Counted from the stretch's first letter, positions 14,980-25,006 are shown. The stretch: 64,000 nucleotides of DNA from JAPLDB01 sp038230515 (GCA_038230515.1 JBBRND010000012.1:53003-117002), one strand, 5' to 3'. Translations and numbers: made by a program. The notes: generated from the sequence alone by a model not told the origin.

Positions 14980-16635
14980 TTACTGAAGAACAAATGTCAT
15001 CGGAGAAAGTGACCGCGAAGTACCATCCTTTGTGTTCACCATGTGAGCCCGTATATTCTCAAAGTAAATCTTCGCTCCCGGACGGCATCTGGCAAGCGTG
15101 GCTTTCATATTTTCATCAAGCTGATTTCCCTTTCCGGAGTATTCCACATACTCAACTCCTTTTCCGGCTACAGACATTTTGAATTCTGTAATCTGCCAGA
15201 ATAGCTCGAAATAAAAATCTTTCATCACCGGTATCATGCTGGATGCCACCAACAGATTTTTGTTAATCGGTCCGCTCTCTGCTTTTCCTCCCATGGTAGC
15301 CACAGGATTGGGAACACTTTTCACACGGTATTCAAACACACCCATCGGCATTTGCTTACCGGCAACTTCTGCACTAACACGAATGGTAGCTTTTCCACCG
15401 GTTGCTGCACTAACGTTCGCTATGTAATGACCTCCACCGAGCTTAGCATCTGGGACAAGAGAACAACCCGCACCTTCAATAGAAGGTTTCACCTTATTGT
15501 TGGAAACACCGGGTACAGAAATAGAAACCGGATTATCCAACCCGATAAACAATACATTCATCTTATCAGCACTTACTACTGAGTTTGGTTTCTGCGCTGT
15601 GAATGAAGTATTGAAATTGTAATGCTTATACGTACCATCCGGGTTTTTTACACGGATAACACCGCCCCATTTTTGTTCGCCCTCCGAACCCGGATGTGCG
15701 CTGAACATGGCGTAGCCGCCTTGAGTCTCCAGCGCCTTACCATCGCAACCTTTGCAGGTATTGGCAATAGTATCAGCCGTAGCACCAATAAACACTTCAG
15801 GAGCCACTGTAGAAGAAGTAGCAGATAAAAATACCTGAGCATCATAATTTGAACCGATAGTTACCACCGTGCTTGTAGGAATAATTGCCGGCTTTAAAAG
15901 GTCGAACTTAATAATCTTTGCATCAACTGATGCAATGAGGTAATCAATCAATTGAGCTTCTGAATTACGAATATCTCCCTGGAACTTGGTGAGCAAAGCT
16001 ACCGTAGCCACTACCGGGTTGTGATAAAACTTGCTCATTTCCCAGGTGCGTTTACCGTCTTCTTTATACTCAGTGCTGGTCGACAATGGATCGGATGTAT
16101 TCAAAAGTCCATCAAGACGTTTTTTGAAATCTGCCTGCATTTCTGTGGGTACATCTTTCAAAAGACTCTTCTTATACTCTTCAATTTTATTTTTGAATTC
16201 GGTTGCTTTAAATCCTTTTCCGTCATTTGCAGTGCCGCACATCAGGTGAGTCGGAGTATCATAATCATCCTTCTTCTCCATATCCCGAAGATCAGGCGTT
16301 TTTTCTCCGGGCTTCAGTCCGTCACTATGTCGAACCAGTTCCTCTTTCAAATCCGCAATGTACTTTGCCATGCTATCCGATGCTTTTTTTACATCTTGTG
16401 CTTTCGCATTCACATCTCCGTATTTTTTTGCATCATTTTCCATTGCCTGAGAAAAAGCGGCATAAGTCAACTTATTCTTATTGTCAATATTTGTTTTAGA
16501 CACTTCCAAACTTTCATTAACGGTTACAAATGCGTTGATGATTTCTTTGGAAACGTTAAGGGCAAGCAGAGCAGTCAACACGAGATACATCATGTTGATC
16601 ATCTTCTGCCTTGGGCTAAGTTTTCCTCCTGCCAT
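14980..16635 (-). CDS. gldM: Type IX secretion system / gliding protein GldM (PorM)
   Basis: Inner-membrane motor partner of GldL with a long periplasmic arm. It starts MAGGKLSPRQKMINMMYLVLTALLALNVSKEI: a short cytoplasmic tail and one membrane helix (about residues 14-30), exactly as in the family. The rest is periplasmic and made of stacked beta domains, with a C-terminal segment ending GTSRSLSPMTFVLQ. GldLM converts the proton gradient into the movement that drives secretion and gliding. Length (551) is within the family range. It lies between gldL and gldN in the conserved order. Confidence 0.94.
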   Translation of the reverse strand: MAGGKLSPRQKMINMMYLVLTALLALNVSKEIINAFVTVNESLEVSKTNIDNKNKLTYAAFSQAMENDAKKYGDVNAKAQDVKKASDSMAKYIADLKEELVRHSDGLKPGEKTPDLRDMEKKDDYDTPTHLMCGTANDGKGFKATEFKNKIEEYKKSLLKDVPTEMQADFKKRLDGLLNTSDPLSTSTEYKEDGKRTWEMSKFYHNPVVATVALLTKFQGDIRNSEAQLIDYLIASVDAKIIKFDLLKPAIIPTSTVVTIGSNYDAQVFLSATSSTVAPEVFIGATADTIANTCKGCDGKALETQGGYAMFSAHPGSEGEQKWGGVIRVKNPDGTYKHYNFNTSFTAQKPNSVVSADKMNVLFIGLDNPVSISVPGVSNNKVKPSIEGAGCSLVPDAKLGGGHYIANVSAATGGKATIRVSAEVAGKQMPMGVFEYRVKSVPNPVATMGGKAESGPINKNLLVASSMIPVMKDFYFELFWQITEFKMSVAGKGVEYVEYSGKGNQLDENMKATLARCRPGAKIYFENIRAHMVNTKDGTSRSLSPMTFVLQ

Positions 16636-16692
16636 AATTTATGGTGTGTTTATCAAGTTAAGTAATTAGACGAATTGTTGACGGGGTTGTGT

Positions 16693-17502
16693 TTATTTCA
16701 CTGTCATTGCAGACAACATGTTACCATAAACGGTATTCAGTTTAGATAAATTGCTTGCAAGCGCAGCCACCTCATCCTTATACTTCTTGGTATCTTCGAG
16801 AGATGCATTAAGATTACCCATCAACGCGTTGATGCCATCATAGAATTTACTAGTCTGTTTCAGATGTTCGTTCGAATCCTGTAACTGTAATTCATACACT
16901 GCATTTAAAGCAGCAAGATTTTTTCCTGATGCTGCAATCTGCTCTTTATACACACGCACATCATCTGTTGAAGAACTGAAATGGTCTGCTGCCTGAGCTG
17001 CCTTCTGATATGAATTGGATAATTGACCAACTGACTCCGATGCTTTACTTACATTCTTCACATACTCGTTCGTAGCAACGGATGCATCAGAAAGGTCGGC
17101 AAGTTTAGAAGTATTATCTCCCAACGATTTCAAACCGGTTCCTAAATTTTTTATTAGATCGCCACCAATGTTTGCCTCACCCATCAATTTGTCAAGATAT
17201 TGGGCAACCGGATCAATTGATTTTTTCTTTTCTTTCTTTCTTGAGTGTGCATCTTCATCCTGCATTCCTGCAAGTTCAGGATACACTAACGACCAATCCA
17301 CTTCCGCATGTGGCGGTTCAAAGGCAGAGAAAAAGAAAATCACCGCCTCAGTAGAGAGTCCGAGTACAAGTGCAAATCCTGCTCCCGGATAGTGTTGAAT
17401 TTTAAAAAGTGCTCCGATGATTACAATTGCAGCTCCCCATCCATAAAGGCGAGCCATAAACGTTTTGAACTTTTTTCCTTGTGTGAGTTCGCTAAGTCCC
17501 AT
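16693..17502 (-). CDS. gldL: Type IX secretion system / gliding motor protein GldL (PorL)
   Basis: Inner-membrane proton channel component of the type IX motor. Two membrane helices are visible near the N-terminus, FMARLYGWGAAIVIIGALFK (about 14-33) and the segment around FALVLGLSTEAVIFFFSAF (about 43-61), the latter with the acidic residue (Glu in STEAV) expected inside the membrane for proton handling. The C-terminal 190 residues are cytoplasmic, Ser/Ala/Asp-rich and coiled-coil-like. The 269-residue length is normal. 57 bases separate it from gldM. Confidence 0.94.
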   Translation of the reverse strand: MGLSELTQGKKFKTFMARLYGWGAAIVIIGALFKIQHYPGAGFALVLGLSTEAVIFFFSAFEPPHAEVDWSLVYPELAGMQDEDAHSRKKEKKKSIDPVAQYLDKLMGEANIGGDLIKNLGTGLKSLGDNTSKLADLSDASVATNEYVKNVSKASESVGQLSNSYQKAAQAADHFSSSTDDVRVYKEQIAASGKNLAALNAVYELQLQDSNEHLKQTSKFYDGINALMGNLNASLEDTKKYKDEVAALASNLSKLNTVYGNMLSAMTVK

Positions 17503-17633
17503 AATAATTAAGATTAAGATTAAGTTTTAAGGTTAAACAATAATAGACGATTGACTTTTCAATTTTTTGAAAGGCGGTAAATGTAAATGTTTCAATTAAA
17601 TCAGAGGGAAAAATTTCCGGCTGTGAATAACTT

Positions 17634-18959
17634 TTAATAGTCTGCTTTATCACGTCCCAGGAAACTCATCACGCATCGGAAACCAATGTAGCATTTTGCA
17701 GTATCCTGATACTCGTAAGTACGGGCACTCGTCTGCAAATAAAATGCAACGTCCTTCCACGAACCGCCACGTAATACTTTTCTCTTCATGGCAGCAGGAT
17801 CCGTTTCTTTTGCATCATAAACATAATCAGTGCTGATGTCATGACTGAAATTGTATGCTGATTCATCAAATGCGTTGCTTGTCCATTCCGATACGTTTCC
17901 TGCCATGCAGTACAACCCATAATCATTCGGCCAGTAGGAAGTAACTTTCACAGTGTACACACCACCATCGTCCTGATAACTTCCGCGCATCGGTTTAAAG
18001 TTTCCGAGGAAACAACCACGACTATTACGAATGTAAGGACCGCCCCATGGATATGGAGATAAATCGAGACCGCCACGCGCTGCATATTCCCATTCTGCTT
18101 CAGTAGGTAAACGGAAGTCCTGAACAAATGCATCCCCATTTTCTTCGAGATAACTATTAAGTAACTGAGTTCTCCAGATGCAGAACGCACGCGCCTGTTT
18201 CCAACTCACCCCTACAACAGGATAATCATCATAGGCCGGATGCCAGAAATACATTTGAGTCAACGGCTCATGATAAGAGTATGCATAGTCATGTATCCAG
18301 GATAACGTATCAGGATACACATTGATAATATCCTTCTTGATAAAAACAGAACGGTCTGTTCTTCCTTGTGCACGGTTTGATAATCCACCAGCTGAATTGT
18401 CAGCCGGAACTGTATAATCTTTTTCTGCTGCAGCTTTCAAATCAATCCAGTAATATTCAAAATTTAATTTACGGGTATCAATTTCTTTTCTACGATAAAA
18501 TCGTTCTGTTTCAGGTAAGAAAAGTTCTGCTAGCGTTTCAACGTTCTGCTCATCATCCCATTTTATTTTTGCTCTCCAGTTGATGCGCTCTCCGTACTCC
18601 CCTTCATCTATCAAATGCTCACCACCAATCAGTCGATGCGCTAATGAATCCTTTACCCAGTAGACAAACTGACGATATTCATTATTAGTTATCTCAGTGT
18701 TATCCATGTAAAATGCAGGGATAGTAACCGTTTTTGCTTGCGATGTGAGTGCATACGGCACATCCTGATCACTCGGACCCATGTTATAAGAGCCGGCCGG
18801 TATGTAAACCATTCCAAACGGATCTGCTTGATACCATTTCTCCCGACCTTGCACACCAATCAACTGGCCTTTATTTCCACCACCGCATCCTGATAATGCA
18901 ATAATGAAAACAGAGGCCAAATAAATGATGCTTCTGAATCCTGTTGCCTTGTTCTTCAT
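17634..18959 (-). CDS. gldK: Type IX secretion lipoprotein GldK (PorK), SUMF1/FGE fold
   Basis: Outer-membrane lipoprotein that makes the periplasmic ring with GldN. I place the start at the ATG at 18959 (MKNKATGFRSIIYL), which puts a proper lipoprotein signal peptide in front of the lipobox LSGC; an ATG 11 codons upstream is possible but adds nothing useful. The body is a formylglycine-generating-enzyme-like domain: MVYIPAGSYNMGPSDQD near the start, FYMDNTEITNNEYRQFV, VGVSWKQARAFCIWR, LPTEAEWEYAARGG and the closing RKVLRGGSWKD. In GldK the fold is structural, not catalytic. First of four genes in the order K-L-M-N. Confidence 0.94.
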   Translation of the reverse strand: MKNKATGFRSIIYLASVFIIALSGCGGGNKGQLIGVQGREKWYQADPFGMVYIPAGSYNMGPSDQDVPYALTSQAKTVTIPAFYMDNTEITNNEYRQFVYWVKDSLAHRLIGGEHLIDEGEYGERINWRAKIKWDDEQNVETLAELFLPETERFYRRKEIDTRKLNFEYYWIDLKAAAEKDYTVPADNSAGGLSNRAQGRTDRSVFIKKDIINVYPDTLSWIHDYAYSYHEPLTQMYFWHPAYDDYPVVGVSWKQARAFCIWRTQLLNSYLEENGDAFVQDFRLPTEAEWEYAARGGLDLSPYPWGGPYIRNSRGCFLGNFKPMRGSYQDDGGVYTVKVTSYWPNDYGLYCMAGNVSEWTSNAFDESAYNFSHDISTDYVYDAKETDPAAMKRKVLRGGSWKDVAFYLQTSARTYEYQDTAKCYIGFRCVMSFLGRDKADY

Positions 18960-19115
18960 TGGACTATTGAGATTATTAAATTGAGTTTGCACCTTAATAA
19001 CGTATCTTACCTTTTTTTATTGTGTACACTTTTGGGTGTAACAACCTCTAACGATATTCCATACCTTTGGTTTCACCTAATCTACCCTAGCAAATCCTCT
19101 TTTATTGTTAAATTT

Positions 19116-20039
19116 CTAAAGAAATCTTACATTTCTGTGAAACTGCCTTTTCACTACTTTAGCAAGATTCATACAATACCCAAGTACAATTTCATGCGTG
19201 CCAGAGCTGTATGTTTTTATTTTTGAAGTTGTGATGTCATAAGCATATCCTAATTTCAAATTCGGCATAAGTTCAATTCCTGCCATCACAACAATTGCAT
19301 CCTGAAAGCGATATGCCCCACCAATCCAGTACCTACTGTTGACAACAAGATTTGCGTTTACATCAAATTGTGTTTCTGTGATGTCACTCTTAATCATTAC
19401 GGCTGGTTTGATAGTAAATATTGAATTGATGTCGTAACTGTATCCTGCTATCAGGAAATAATGCCGCGCAAGTTTGGTAGTGATGTTTGCATACTTTAAG
19501 TCATTTGCAGTAAGATGAGAAGAAGATAATCCGACATACATATTATCTGTGTTGTAATAAGCCCCTAAAGAAAGATCGTATGTTCCTCCACTTGCATTTC
19601 CGCTTGGAATATTTTGATCGCCTGCATCGTTGTAAACAAGTTTTCCCCCATCAATAGATTCCTGAAGATATCCGATGCCAAGCCCGATTCCTATTCTTCC
19701 GTTTCCGAGATCCGTGCGATATGCGTAGTTAGCTTTTAAACTTAAACTGTTTCCCGCTCCCAATTTATCAAGTGCATGAACTGATATTCCTACACCGCCA
19801 TGCAACGCATCAATCGGCATGTCTGCAGTAAGCATCGCAGTTTTGGGTTCTCCACCAAAACCTGTCCACTGATTGCGATACAAAAGTGTTCCGCAAATTG
19901 CATCATTCGCCCCTGCAAAACCAGGATTGTAATACATTTTGGTAAACATGTGCTGACTGAATTGAGGGTCTTGTTGAGCAAGTCCGGGCAATGCAAACGC
20001 AACACTAAACAAAAGAGGAATCGTAAATTTTATTCTCAT
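19116..20039 (-). CDS. porP: PorP/SprF-family type IX secretion outer-membrane protein
   Basis: Outer-membrane beta-barrel of the PorP/SprF family, which pairs with secretion or anchoring of type IX cargo. The start at 20039 (MRIKFTIPLLFSVAFALPGLAQ) gives a clean signal peptide. Directly after it comes the family signature QDPQFSQHMFTKMYYNPGFAG, and the barrel ends with a strand around HEIVLGYCMNL. About 307 residues, normal length. It precedes gldK at 156 bases, the usual gene order in this phylum. The longer upstream frame (to 20144) is rejected because it would bury the signal peptide. Confidence 0.9.
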   Translation of the reverse strand: MRIKFTIPLLFSVAFALPGLAQQDPQFSQHMFTKMYYNPGFAGANDAICGTLLYRNQWTGFGGEPKTAMLTADMPIDALHGGVGISVHALDKLGAGNSLSLKANYAYRTDLGNGRIGIGLGIGYLQESIDGGKLVYNDAGDQNIPSGNASGGTYDLSLGAYYNTDNMYVGLSSSHLTANDLKYANITTKLARHYFLIAGYSYDINSIFTIKPAVMIKSDITETQFDVNANLVVNSRYWIGGAYRFQDAIVVMAGIELMPNLKLGYAYDITTSKIKTYSSGTHEIVLGYCMNLAKVVKRQFHRNVRFL

Positions 20040-20172
20040 CGAGTAAATTTCGCAGAAGACGGAACCGTGTTTCCAATCTTTAGAGGCGTAAAGAAATGAA
20101 AAAATAAAAACAAAAACAAAATTTTTTTTATCCCGGATATACACAGGATTGTAAAAATGTACTAATTGGGGT

Positions 20173-21342
20173 TCAACTTAACTTTTGAAGTGCCTGCCAC
20201 CAGCGGTCTGGCATCTCATCTTTCATTGCAACTTCGTAATCTCGGTAAGAGCATGGCACAAGATGATGACGATGGTATTTCACTTTTGAATTCGGATACG
20301 GAACTTCCATCCACCAGCGTTCACTCTTTTTGCTTTTGTAAAAAACAATTTCATGTTCGTCTTCCTTGATATTCACTCTATACTTCACAAAAGAATTTTT
20401 GTTCACCAACGGCAAATCTTTTTTGCGTTGATAATATCCATCCAAAAAATACCAGAGCATTTGCGCAACAAGATGCGATGTCTGATCGCGGCTATCGTAA
20501 CTAGGATTTATTTCGTATAAGCCGAGTGATGTGAGCTTGTCGCTCAATCCTGCATAGCGCAGAATCTGACATGCTTCTTCTCCGTAAAAACCATTGGGAG
20601 TTGCATTCGCATTTCCAGGTGCATCGCTCTGGCGGATGCTGCTGATGTCGAAACTCAAAATATCTGCACTACGAACGATGGGTTCTGTCTCTTCCATATT
20701 TTTTCTCACATCACCCAACCGATACGCATCAAAGTAAAGCTTATTCATCAACTCGATTTGATCGTTGCCTACAAAATAAGTTTGGTATCCGATGTTCGAA
20801 AAGTTGAAAAGGAAATTCGGTTCGTGAAGAATTATTTTCCCGAGATAAGAATGACTGCGGATATTTTCTTCTGTTGTTCCAAGATCAAAGTATGCATCAA
20901 CAGAAACAATGTTGACGGTCTCCTCTAATTTTTGATACGCAACATACTGAGGGAATGTCAAATCCTGACTGCCACCTAGAATGATGGGAAGAATTCCTTC
21001 TCTCATGAGTTCAACCATGATGGAAGTAACGGCAGCATAGGTATCATTCACGGTTTCTCCGATTTTGAGATTACCGAGGTCAACAATTTTGTATGGATGC
21101 CCAACTGCTTTGAGCTTGTAAAACCGCTCGCGGATTTTATCTGGTGCTTCTCTGCAACCCTTGTTCGCTATTGAATTGCGGTCTTCGGGAACTCCGAAAA
21201 TTGCAATCTTCATATCGGTGAGGTCAGGAAATTTTTCTTCGTCCAGATATTTTGAAACAACATTGCCTAACAAATTTCTTTGCTGGCTGTAGCGGTCAAA
21301 AATTTCCTTGTCTAACGGTTGAAAGTAAACGGAAAGTTCCAC
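20173..21342 (-). CDS. Arginase/formimidoylglutamase-fold protein with altered metal site
   Basis: Ureohydrolase-superfamily protein, 389 residues, starting with GTG at 21342. The fold is recognisable from IAIFGVPEDRNSIANKGCREAPDKIRE, PIILGGSQDLTF, NIVSVDAYFDLG, ILSFDISSIRQSDAPG and LYEINPSYD. In active arginases and formimidoylglutamases the ligands come from GGxH, DAHxD and SxDxDxxDP. Here His is replaced by Gln (GGSQD), the second His by Tyr (DAYFD), and an Asp by Ser (SFDIS). Three of six manganese ligands are therefore missing, so ordinary hydrolysis is unlikely. It lies just upstream of porP in the same direction, with topA beyond, an arrangement I recall as common in Bacteroidota. A non-catalytic role is inferred. 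Confidence 0.8.
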   Translation of the reverse strand: MELSVYFQPLDKEIFDRYSQQRNLLGNVVSKYLDEEKFPDLTDMKIAIFGVPEDRNSIANKGCREAPDKIRERFYKLKAVGHPYKIVDLGNLKIGETVNDTYAAVTSIMVELMREGILPIILGGSQDLTFPQYVAYQKLEETVNIVSVDAYFDLGTTEENIRSHSYLGKIILHEPNFLFNFSNIGYQTYFVGNDQIELMNKLYFDAYRLGDVRKNMEETEPIVRSADILSFDISSIRQSDAPGNANATPNGFYGEEACQILRYAGLSDKLTSLGLYEINPSYDSRDQTSHLVAQMLWYFLDGYYQRKKDLPLVNKNSFVKYRVNIKEDEHEIVFYKSKKSERWWMEVPYPNSKVKYHRHHLVPCSYRDYEVAMKDEMPDRWWQALQKLS

Positions 21343-21428
21343 GGGCTTTTCTGAATAAAAATGATTACAATTTGTAACGATGAAATTACTTCAGGAAAGA
21401 GATGAAAAATGTTTGTAGGGAATTATTT

Positions 21429-23900
21429 TTAAACAGCTTTTTTCTTTTTGGGGGCTGGCTTCTTTACGGCTTTCTTTTTTGCAGATGCCGCTTTCTTCAA
21501 TGGTGGTTCTTCTGCTGGAACTTCCTTTTTGCGCGCAGATTTTTTCGCAGGGGCTTCAGTTTTTTTGAACCCACCTTTCTTGCCTCCCCACGATTTTTTT
21601 CCGGTGTCAGGAGTGTTAGCTGCAATTTCACTGATCTCAGCAAACGTAATTGTTGCTCCGTCTTTATCTTTCGGAATGCGGAGGTTGCGGCCTTTGTAAT
21701 TAATGAAGAGCCCCCATCTCCCCTTCAGCACCTGCACTTCTTTGTCCTCTTCAAAAGTTTGAACTAACCGTTCGGCATTCGCGCGTTTTTTGTCAACGAT
21801 CAATTCCACAGCACGGTCATATAATATAGTGTAGGGGTCATCTTCTTTTTTCATGGAGGCAAAAAGATCACCATTTTTTACATACGGACCAAAGCGACCG
21901 ATGGAAACGGTTACATCATTGTCTTCATACTTGCCAAGGTTTCTCGGAAGTTTGAAAAGATCCATCGCTTCTTCAAACGTAATGCTTTCGATGCGCTGAT
22001 TGTTGCGCAGCTTTGCATAACGTGCTTTTGCACCTTCACCAAGTTTTTCAATTTCTGCTGTAGTCCCTATCTGCGCCATCGGTCCGAATTTCCCTACGCG
22101 CACCAGCAAGGTCAATCCGCTTGCAGGGTCTTTTCCTAGAATTTTTTCTCCTGAAACACGCTCTGATGTTTCAGTAGTTACTTCAACTGTTTTATGAAAC
22201 GGTCCGTAAAATTCAGCCAGCATTTTTTGCCATTGCAATTCTCCGTTGGCGATGTCATCAAATTCTTTTTCTACGTACGCAGTGAAATTGAAATCGAGGA
22301 TGTCTTTAAAATTTGCCACGAGAAAATCATTCACCAGCATTCCTATATCAGTAGGGAATAATTTATTTTTTTCTGCTCCGGTAATTTCTGTTTTCTTTTC
22401 TGCGAAAACTTTATCATCGCGCAAGGTGATGACATCATACACACGCTCTTTGCCCATGCGTTCTTCTTTCACTACGTATCCGCGTTTCTGCACAGTAGAA
22501 ATTGTGGGAGCATAAGTTGAAGGTCTTCCTATTCCGAGCTCTTCTAATTTTTTTACGAGCGATGCTTCCGTGTATCTAGCAGGTGGATATGTGAAGCGCT
22601 GCATAGCTACTGATTCAACAAGATTTAATTTTTCGCCAATGGTAACTTCAGGCAGCAGACCTTCCTGCTGCTCATCGCTTTCTTCATCGGTGCCTTCCAT
22701 GTAGAGGCGAAGGAAACCATCAAACTTTATTACTTCACCGGTGCCGACAAAATTCAATTCTGATTTATCAGACTCAATCGTGATAACTGTTTTCTCAAGA
22801 ACAGCTTCGCTCATCTGCGATGCCAACGCACGCTTGCGGATGAGATCGTACAAACGCTGGTTGCGTGCATCACTGTCTGCTTCTTCTAAATTGAAATCAG
22901 TGGGGCGAATGGCTTCGTGCGCCTCCTGTGCCGATGCCTGCTTGGTTTTGTATTGACGCGTCTCTGAATATTTTTCTCCGTAGTTACTCAACACAACCTG
23001 CCTCGCATTTTGCAACGCGTCCTGCGAAAGATTTACAGAGTCAGTACGCATGTAAGTAATCTTACCACTCTCGTAAAGTTTTTGTGCAATTACCATTGTT
23101 TGTGCAACGGAGAATCCAAGTTTGCGACTCGCTTCCTGTTGCAACGTAGAAGTTGTAAACGGAGCAGCAGGCGAACGCTTGCCGGGTTTCACTTCTAAGT
23201 TCTTCACCGAAAATTTCCCACCGATGCAATCGTTCAGAAATTTTTCTGCTTCTTCTTTGGTCGCAAACTTTTTTGAAAGGTCTGCTTTAAAGTTTTTTCC
23301 GTTCGCAGAAAAAATTCCTGTCACGCGGTAAAAACTTGTAATGTTAAACGAAGTAATGTCGCGCTCGCGATCAACGATGAGCCGAACTGCAACGCTTTGC
23401 ACACGTCCTGCCGAAAGTGAGGGACGAACTTTTTTCCAAAGAACCGGGCTCAATTCAAACCCTACCAATCTGTCAAGCACTCTGCGCGCCTGCTGTGCAT
23501 CCACTAAATGTTTATCAATCTTGCGCGGATTCTCAATCGCGGTTAGTATCGCTTTTTTTGTGATCTCATGAAACACGATGCGCCTTGTATTTTTTTCCAC
23601 CAGCCCCAGCGCTTCAAACAAATGCCAGGAGATGGCTTCACCCTCGCGGTCTTCGTCCGTTGCCAGCCACACGATGTCTGCCTTCTTGGAGTGCTTCATC
23701 AAATCATTTACCACATGCTCCTTGTCAGGACTGATTTCGTACACGGGTTCAAAATTATTTTTGATGTTGATGCCCATGCCGCTCTTCACCAAATCGCGCA
23801 CATGCCCGTAACTCGACTTCACCGTGAAATCTTTTCCGAGATACCCTTCAATGGTTTTCGCTTTGGCTGGCGACTCAACAATCACTAAATTTTTTGACAT
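21429..23900 (-). CDS. topA: DNA topoisomerase I (type IA)
   Basis: Relaxes negative supercoils through a single-strand break. The start at 23900 (MSKNLVIVESPAKAKTIEGYLG) is the canonical N-terminus; the longer upstream frame is rejected. The TOPRIM domain shows VIVESPAKAK and WLATDEDREGEAISWH; the catalytic tyrosine is in ITYMRTDSVNLS near residue 300; RPSTYAPTISTVQKRGYV follows. The C-terminal part has two topo C-repeat units (KFGPMAQIG and GRFGPYVKNG) rather than zinc fingers and ends in a Lys/Ala/Pro-rich tail (KKAASAKKKAVKKPAPKKKK), a common disordered DNA-binding extension. 823 residues. Confidence 0.95.
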   Translation of the reverse strand: MSKNLVIVESPAKAKTIEGYLGKDFTVKSSYGHVRDLVKSGMGINIKNNFEPVYEISPDKEHVVNDLMKHSKKADIVWLATDEDREGEAISWHLFEALGLVEKNTRRIVFHEITKKAILTAIENPRKIDKHLVDAQQARRVLDRLVGFELSPVLWKKVRPSLSAGRVQSVAVRLIVDRERDITSFNITSFYRVTGIFSANGKNFKADLSKKFATKEEAEKFLNDCIGGKFSVKNLEVKPGKRSPAAPFTTSTLQQEASRKLGFSVAQTMVIAQKLYESGKITYMRTDSVNLSQDALQNARQVVLSNYGEKYSETRQYKTKQASAQEAHEAIRPTDFNLEEADSDARNQRLYDLIRKRALASQMSEAVLEKTVITIESDKSELNFVGTGEVIKFDGFLRLYMEGTDEESDEQQEGLLPEVTIGEKLNLVESVAMQRFTYPPARYTEASLVKKLEELGIGRPSTYAPTISTVQKRGYVVKEERMGKERVYDVITLRDDKVFAEKKTEITGAEKNKLFPTDIGMLVNDFLVANFKDILDFNFTAYVEKEFDDIANGELQWQKMLAEFYGPFHKTVEVTTETSERVSGEKILGKDPASGLTLLVRVGKFGPMAQIGTTAEIEKLGEGAKARYAKLRNNQRIESITFEEAMDLFKLPRNLGKYEDNDVTVSIGRFGPYVKNGDLFASMKKEDDPYTILYDRAVELIVDKKRANAERLVQTFEEDKEVQVLKGRWGLFINYKGRNLRIPKDKDGATITFAEISEIAANTPDTGKKSWGGKKGGFKKTEAPAKKSARKKEVPAEEPPLKKAASAKKKAVKKPAPKKKKAV

Positions 23901-24491
23901 CAGCTTTTCTTTGGGCGGCAAATAAAAGCATTTTATTTTTTTCACTTCCAAAGAATTTTTTTTGAGAGTGAATTGGGGAGCGAACTTGTGTAGTTTTTAA
24001 TTTCCTCTCTTCCCGCTTTCCGCTTCAAGCCGCGCCTCATTGTCATTGCAAAGAAGGAACGACTGAAGCAATCCCTCACCTATGAGGAAGCACTTCCATG
24101 CGCGGGCTTTCCACTGCAATCGGGGCTGGCTTGCATCGTCCTCATTTCCTCTCAACATTTCAAACAGCCAAAAAATCCTTACAATTTCTTTGTCCCACTT
24201 GTCTCTTAAGTCCCATTAAAAATTTTAGTGCCGTAGGCACGACATATTGTGGGGAAAACTTCTATTCGCCAAGGCGGATCGCACGTTTATAGCAAATATC
24301 TTTCTACAAACATCCGATCCCGATGGGATCGAACACATTTCTCAACCGCTCAGATGTCCCTTAAAATAAATAAAATAAAAGAGTATTAAAAGTTTCAGTT
24401 ATCTTTACAACTGATGAGGAGAATTCGGGCATTTTGGAAATAGAATTCACCCTAAAAATTTCTTAATAAGTATCTCGAAAAATAGAAATTT
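23901..24491. other. Intergenic region with REP-type repeat remnants
   Basis: No gene is seen. It contains a tgtcattgcaaag...gaagcaatcc segment (24041-24074) of a dispersed repeat type, the hairpin gtgccgtaggcac (24228-24240), and the hairpin gatcccgatgggatc (24316-24330). These are fragments of REP-like families and suggest old insertions. Its right end, around tatcttta at 24400-24407, may be the -7 region for the gene at 24492. Confidence 0.6.
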
Positions 24492-24980
24492 ATGAATTGC
24501 CCTTGTGATTTTGACATTTGTGAAGCTGTAAATATTGTTATTTGGGCATCAGTTGTTTCGGCAACGCTTGCAATAATTTCAAAATGGCTTAGCAGAAGAC
24601 GGAATAGAAAAAAATACGGAAAAATTGACGGCCTCTTTAATGGTACCTCTGCCGGGCATCTAAGCCGTGCATCGGTATATTATATATCAAGAAACATGCT
24701 GGAGATTTCAGTAACTGAAGAGAATGAAGACATTTGGATCGGGTTTATTTCCCTTTATAATGAAAAAAATGGAATTATAGATTGGAATTACTTTCTACGA
24801 GAAGAAAAACTTCAAAGATTTGGAATAAAGAAAATTATTATTACTAATAAAGACAATTTTAAGATAATTGGTGACCTTGAAAGTGGATTTGGAATAGAAA
24901 ATTTTAAAAGGTTGCCAATTGAACAGGAAAAAACGGGAGCTCGCATAAAGCGCCTTTTGAAATATTATTTTGATATATAG
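24492..24980 (+). CDS. Hypothetical single-pass membrane protein
   Basis: A 162-residue protein of unknown family. A Cys-containing N-terminus (MNCPCDFDICEA) is followed by one hydrophobic segment, VIWASVVSATLAIISKW (about residues 16-33), and then a basic stop-transfer run SRRRNRKKYGK, so the remainder is probably cytoplasmic. The cytoplasmic part (about 45-160) looks alpha/beta, with ISVTEENEDIWIGFIS and several Lys-rich segments. It stands alone between REP remnants and a converging type IX cargo gene. No function can be assigned. Confidence 0.6.
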   Translation: MNCPCDFDICEAVNIVIWASVVSATLAIISKWLSRRRNRKKYGKIDGLFNGTSAGHLSRASVYYISRNMLEISVTEENEDIWIGFISLYNEKNGIIDWNYFLREEKLQRFGIKKIIITNKDNFKIIGDLESGFGIENFKRLPIEQEKTGARIKRLLKYYFDI

Positions 24981-25006
24981 CTTTTATCTCAGTAGACATT
25001 CTGATC

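Noticed and set aside
19040..20144. Longer start for porP at 20144
   Set aside because: It would place 35 residues before a perfect signal peptide starting at 20039.
21402..21767. Open frame on the + strand opposite the end of topA
   Set aside because: Mirror of the Lys/Ala-rich topA tail; composition is Phe/Cys-rich as expected for an antisense shadow.
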